Shown piece after piece: positions 61,354 to 64,000 of a DNA stretch of 64,000 bases. The stretch covers positions 744,001-808,000 of the forward strand of contig NZ_JBPZGZ010000001.1 in assembly GCF_051857475.1 (NCBI RefSeq), written 5' to 3'. The stretch comes from Pelomonas sp051857475. Its GTDB lineage: Bacteria; Pseudomonadota; Gammaproteobacteria; Burkholderiales; Burkholderiaceae_C. The number at the start of each line of letters is the position of its first letter. Within the stretch, counting starts at the first letter, position 1. The position numbers and the translations under genes were made by a program. Under the pieces are notes generated by a model. That model was given only the letters and a program-made list of their open reading frames with translations. It made no database searches and was not told where the DNA came from.

Positions 61354-63148
61354 GGTCGACCACGAAGGCGATTGCGTGCTCGATGTAGTCCGGCGGCATG
61401 ACGCCTTCGATGCGGGTAGCCAGCCGCTGGGCGAATCGGCCCTTGCCGATCGCGTCGATGATCTTCAGGTAGGTCTCTTCGTCCAGCGTGTCAGGGTCGG
61501 CTGCCCAGCCGTCGACCAGGGCCCTGCGCTCTGCGCTGCAGGGCTTCTCGCGCAGCGTGTCGGCCAGGGCTTCAACGAACCTGTCCTGATAGAAGAGGTC
61601 GACCTCCAGCGTGCGGACATTGGTGAAGACGCCATAGGCGTCGCACCGGGCGCTGAAGATGTTGGCGTCGTCGAGGGCGTCGAGTTCTTCGATGAGTTCC
61701 TTGACGGGCGCGCCCGTGCGCGTCGACTCGATGGTCTCGACGAGCTTCAAGGCGCGGTTCCAGCCCAGCGGGGACTTCTTGGGCCGCGGATCCCAATCCG
61801 TGACGACGGCGAAGGGGATCCCCAGCGCGGTCAGGAACTTGGCGTAGGGCGTGAAGTTGGTGCCCGACACGGAGCACACCGTGATGCCCAGGTGGTCCAG
61901 GTCATGTCCCATGGCCTGCGCGAACACGGGCACCAGGAACTTCTCGGCGTCGCCTTCCACGAGGAGGATGCCGCGCGCGAACAGCATCTCGGCGCGGGTG
62001 ACGTCCAGGTAGCGGGCCAAGTCGTCCTCCTCGTCGGGCGTGAGGTCGACCGAGGCAGCGGACCTAGCGACCGACCCCTCGTGGGCCGTGTCGCGCAGTA
62101 GCACGAGGGAGCGCAGCGGCGCCACGCTGGCGATGTGGGGCGAGTGGGTGGTCAGCAGCAACGACACGGGTTGGGCTTCGCCTTCCTCGCCGGCCAAGCC
62201 TTCGAAGAGGTGGCGGTAGACCGAGCGCTGCAGGTGAGGGTGCAGGTGCGCCTCAGGTTCCTCGATCGCCAGCAGCGCGTGGTCGCGCTTGTTCTCGGCC
62301 ATCATCTGCCGAAGCTCCAACGCCTTGAGCGTCAGAAAGGCGACGTTAGCCGACCCCAAGCTCGCATCTCCGATGGTGCGTAGACCATCGTCGATTAGCA
62401 GTCGCAGGTTGCGAAACAACCGCCGGACATCCGTGGTGCCAAACCCAAAGCTGAGCTCGATGTCCTGCTTGGGGCCGCTCATCAACGCGAACTGCTGCTG
62501 GAGCTGCTGCTCAAGGGTTTGGACGGACGGGAACTGGGCCAGCTTGTCGGTGGCCGTCGCCACCGCCGCCCGCACGTCGTTGAGATCGTCCGTGGATACG
62601 GCGGCGAAGGCACGCTCCAGGAGCGGGCGCAGGGGCGACTTGCGCCACAGGGCCAGGTCGCCTTCCGCGTCCCTGAGGGCTGGCAGCAGGTCCATGGAGA
62701 TGCGCCGGCGCAATTCGTGCCCGAAGCGCTTGGACTCAGACTCTCCCCCGTAGCAGACGAATTCGTAGTCGTCGTCAGATTCGGGGAAGCCCTCCAGGTC
62801 GGGCTGCGGCCGGAACTCGTAGGTGAGCCGCACCGTGTGCGCGTCATCGTCCAGCCGGTAGTCGGTCAGCTGGGCCAGCAGGTCCGGGTCGTTCTCGAAA
62901 TCCTGCAGCTCGACCAGGATGACGATCTTGCTGTCCTCCAGCGGCTCACCCAGGCCGTCATGGAAGTCGCCCTGGTCCAACTGCCGGGCGCTGTCAGGCA
63001 GGCTTGGATCGAAGATCAGCCGCAGGGCGTGCAGCAGATTGCTCTTGCCCACGCGGTTCTCGCCCACGATCACCACGTCGCCATCGACGGCGATGTCCAG
63101 CTTCCAGAAGTTTCGGAAGTTCTCGATGCGAATACGTGTGAGCTTCAT
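61346..63148 (-). CDS. gajA: GajA-like OLD-family ATPase/TOPRIM nuclease of a Gabija system, 600 aa
   Basis: Start MKLTRIRIENFRNFWKL at 63148 follows GGAGAGGGAACC. N-terminal ABC-type ATPase: Walker A GENRVGKSN (29-37), Walker B LLAIEEPEAHLHPHLQ, His switch LLTTHSPHIASV. C-terminal TOPRIM: GILLVEGDAEKFLVPVFAQA (catalytic Glu) and AVVTDWDPR (D-x-D). GajA is a nicking endonuclease restrained by nucleotides until phage replication depletes them. A consensus SOS box lies 166 bp upstream. The pair faces a divergent AAA ATPase gene. Confidence 0.92.
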   Translation of the reverse strand: MKLTRIRIENFRNFWKLDIAVDGDVVIVGENRVGKSNLLHALRLIFDPSLPDSARQLDQGDFHDGLGEPLEDSKIVILVELQDFENDPDLLAQLTDYRLDDDAHTVRLTYEFRPQPDLEGFPESDDDYEFVCYGGESESKRFGHELRRRISMDLLPALRDAEGDLALWRKSPLRPLLERAFAAVSTDDLNDVRAAVATATDKLAQFPSVQTLEQQLQQQFALMSGPKQDIELSFGFGTTDVRRLFRNLRLLIDDGLRTIGDASLGSANVAFLTLKALELRQMMAENKRDHALLAIEEPEAHLHPHLQRSVYRHLFEGLAGEEGEAQPVSLLLTTHSPHIASVAPLRSLVLLRDTAHEGSVARSAASVDLTPDEEDDLARYLDVTRAEMLFARGILLVEGDAEKFLVPVFAQAMGHDLDHLGITVCSVSGTNFTPYAKFLTALGIPFAVVTDWDPRPKKSPLGWNRALKLVETIESTRTGAPVKELIEELDALDDANIFSARCDAYGVFTNVRTLEVDLFYQDRFVEALADTLREKPCSAERRALVDGWAADPDTLDEETYLKIIDAIGKGRFAQRLATRIEGVMPPDYIEHAIAFVVDRV

Positions 63149-63313
63149 GGTTCCCTCTCCCTGGTTCGCCCGGCGCCGCACCGATGGAGATCGGCGCGGT
63201 CGCTCACGGCGACACGTCGCTGCGTGCGTTGATGCCCGCGAATCTACCGCAGCCTGCAGGCATACGGCGTTGCCAGCGGCTGGCGTTGTTGTTCCAGTTC
63301 AGCTGCAGTCATT

Positions 63314-63333
63314 TACTGTTAATGCATACAGTA
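63314..63333. promoter_or_regulatory. LexA (SOS) box
   Basis: TACTGTTAATGCATACAGTA: perfect 6-bp arms TACTGT/ACAGTA around eight bases, equal to the classical LexA consensus CTGT-N8-ACAG with ideal flanks. On the plus strand it is followed directly by TACTAT, a fair -10 (63332-63337). On the minus strand its place resembles that in the E. coli recA promoter. It may control gajA, the divergent ATPase gene, or both. Confidence 0.82.
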
Positions 63334-63461
63334 CTATGCTGCACTTCAGGCTGCGGCAGGATAAGAAAACCATCGAATGTTCCAGACTTGTCTGCAGAAG
63401 GGTGCGCTTGTGCTCTTTTAAATCAATGAGTTAGGCGCGTTTATTGGCATCGTTTTCTTGG

Positions 63462-63502
63462 TTGGAACAGTTTCATAGGATGCGTGATAGCATCTGTTCC
63501 AA
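63462..63502. repeat. Nested inverted repeat upstream of the AAA ATPase gene
   Basis: TTGGAACAG (63462-63470) and CTGTTCCAA (63494-63502) form a perfect 9-bp inverted repeat 23 bases apart. Inside is GATGC-gtgata-GCATC (63479-63494). Other GTTCCA copies occur at about 63290 and 63376. It may be an operator; no T-run, so not a terminator. The rest of 63149-63537 has no convincing gene. Confidence 0.6.
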
Positions 63503-63537
63503 TTCAAACGAACGCACGTATTCGGAGTCAGTCAAAG

Positions 63538-64000
63538 GTGGAACAAAAGGCCAAAGAGGAGTTGATGAGTTTGTTCCAGGACGCCATCCGCACCGGCGGT
63601 GCGGCGCTGGAGATGCGCGTCCGACGGTTCGCGAGCTTCGTGCGCACCTCGGACCCCGAACTCGCCCAGGCGGTGGCCGCACTGGTCATGAACGATCCCA
63701 CGCGAGCCTTTGGCGGGGATGCCGCCGTGCGCACGTCGCCGGTGGATTCGGACACCAAGCTGCCGCTGGTTCGCATCGAGCCCGCCAGCACCCCGCGCGG
63801 CGAGCCGGTGCTGACCGAGGCCACCCGTGCCGAGGTGGAACGCGTCGTGAGGGAGCGTCATGCTTCGGACCGGCTGATCGCCGCCGGACTGATGCCGGTA
63901 CGCTCGGTGCTGATGAGCGGCCCGCCCGGCGTGGGCAAGACGATGACAGCTGGCTGGCTGGCCAAGCAGCTGGGACTACCGCTGTTCACGCTGGACCTGG
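63538..64000 (+). CDS. AAA+ ATPase (IetA-like), 5' part only, 154+ aa
   Basis: GTG start at 63538 with GGAG ten bases upstream; ATG at 63565 is an alternative. Visible residues: helical N-terminus (SLFQDAIRTGGAALEMRVRR), a linker, VERVVRERHASDRLIAAGLM, then Walker A VLMSGPPGVGKTMTAGWLAK QLGLPLFTLDL, where the window ends. This arrangement fits AAA ATPases paired with subtilisin-like proteases, as in the IetAS defence system. The partner would lie outside the window, so IetA is a prediction. Divergent from gajA across the SOS box. Confidence 0.8.
   Translation, partial: MEQKAKEELMSLFQDAIRTGGAALEMRVRRFASFVRTSDPELAQAVAALVMNDPTRAFGGDAAVRTSPVDSDTKLPLVRIEPASTPRGEPVLTEATRAEVERVVRERHASDRLIAAGLMPVRSVLMSGPPGVGKTMTAGWLAKQLGLPLFTLDL

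Overview
The window is high-GC DNA that reads like the chromosome of a soil or plant-associated betaproteobacterium (order Burkholderiales, perhaps near Roseateles, Mitsuaria or Variovorax). This is inferred from gene families, G/C-rich third codon positions and gene style; no rRNA, tRNA or species marker is present. I saw no CRISPR array, intact insertion sequence or integrase.

Region 1 (1-22.3 kb, all minus strand) is one tightly packed operon for an extracellular contractile injection system (eCIS, a phage-tail-like particle of the Afp/PVC type). It is transcribed from about 21.1 kb leftward and runs off the left edge. In transcription order it encodes a DUF3467-like protein, an Afp16-like cap, an unknown protein, sheath 1, tube 1, sheath 2, a 50-aa coupled ORF, tube 2, an Afp7-like tube adaptor, a DUF5908-like protein, a gpD-type hub, a gpV spike, a protein with a hydrophobic C-terminal tail, gp25, gpJ, a tail protein with a TIGR02242-type domain, two small beta proteins, and three large proteins sharing an N-terminal module. 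A sigma-54 enhancer-binding protein is encoded just upstream. A near-consensus sigma-54 promoter and repeated candidate activator sites lie between it and the operon.

Region 2 (22.3-32.4 kb) is mixed. It holds a membrane protein, an MltR-like protein beside a membrane-anchored coiled-coil protein with a broken metalloprotease-like motif, and a four-gene operon (secreted endonuclease/exonuclease/phosphatase protein, small subunit, GMC oxidoreductase, VioB-type ferritin-like protein). A patch of decayed genes follows, including AAA_13 and PilZ remnants.

Region 3 (32.4-55.4 kb) is a stress and DNA-repair island. It has a hybrid histidine kinase, hemerythrin, DUF3606, LigD and Ku (non-homologous end joining), AAG glycosylase, exonuclease III, DUF421 and other membrane proteins, an isochorismatase-like hydrolase, several small hydrophilic proteins, a zinc alcohol dehydrogenase, two SDRs, a DUF883-like protein, a UvrA paralogue broken by an internal deletion, a low-affinity iron permease-like protein, a small lipoprotein, a PRC-barrel protein and a large catalase. 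Three of the intergenic regions share a promoter-like TTGTCYGA element.

Region 4 (56-64 kb) looks like a defence island. It carries a HEPN-like protein, a frameshifted DUF6988-like gene, an HNH endonuclease, a Gabija pair (gajA, gajB) and the start of a divergent AAA+ ATPase resembling IetA. The gajA/AAA intergenic region contains a consensus-quality LexA (SOS) box, so one or both systems may be induced by DNA damage.
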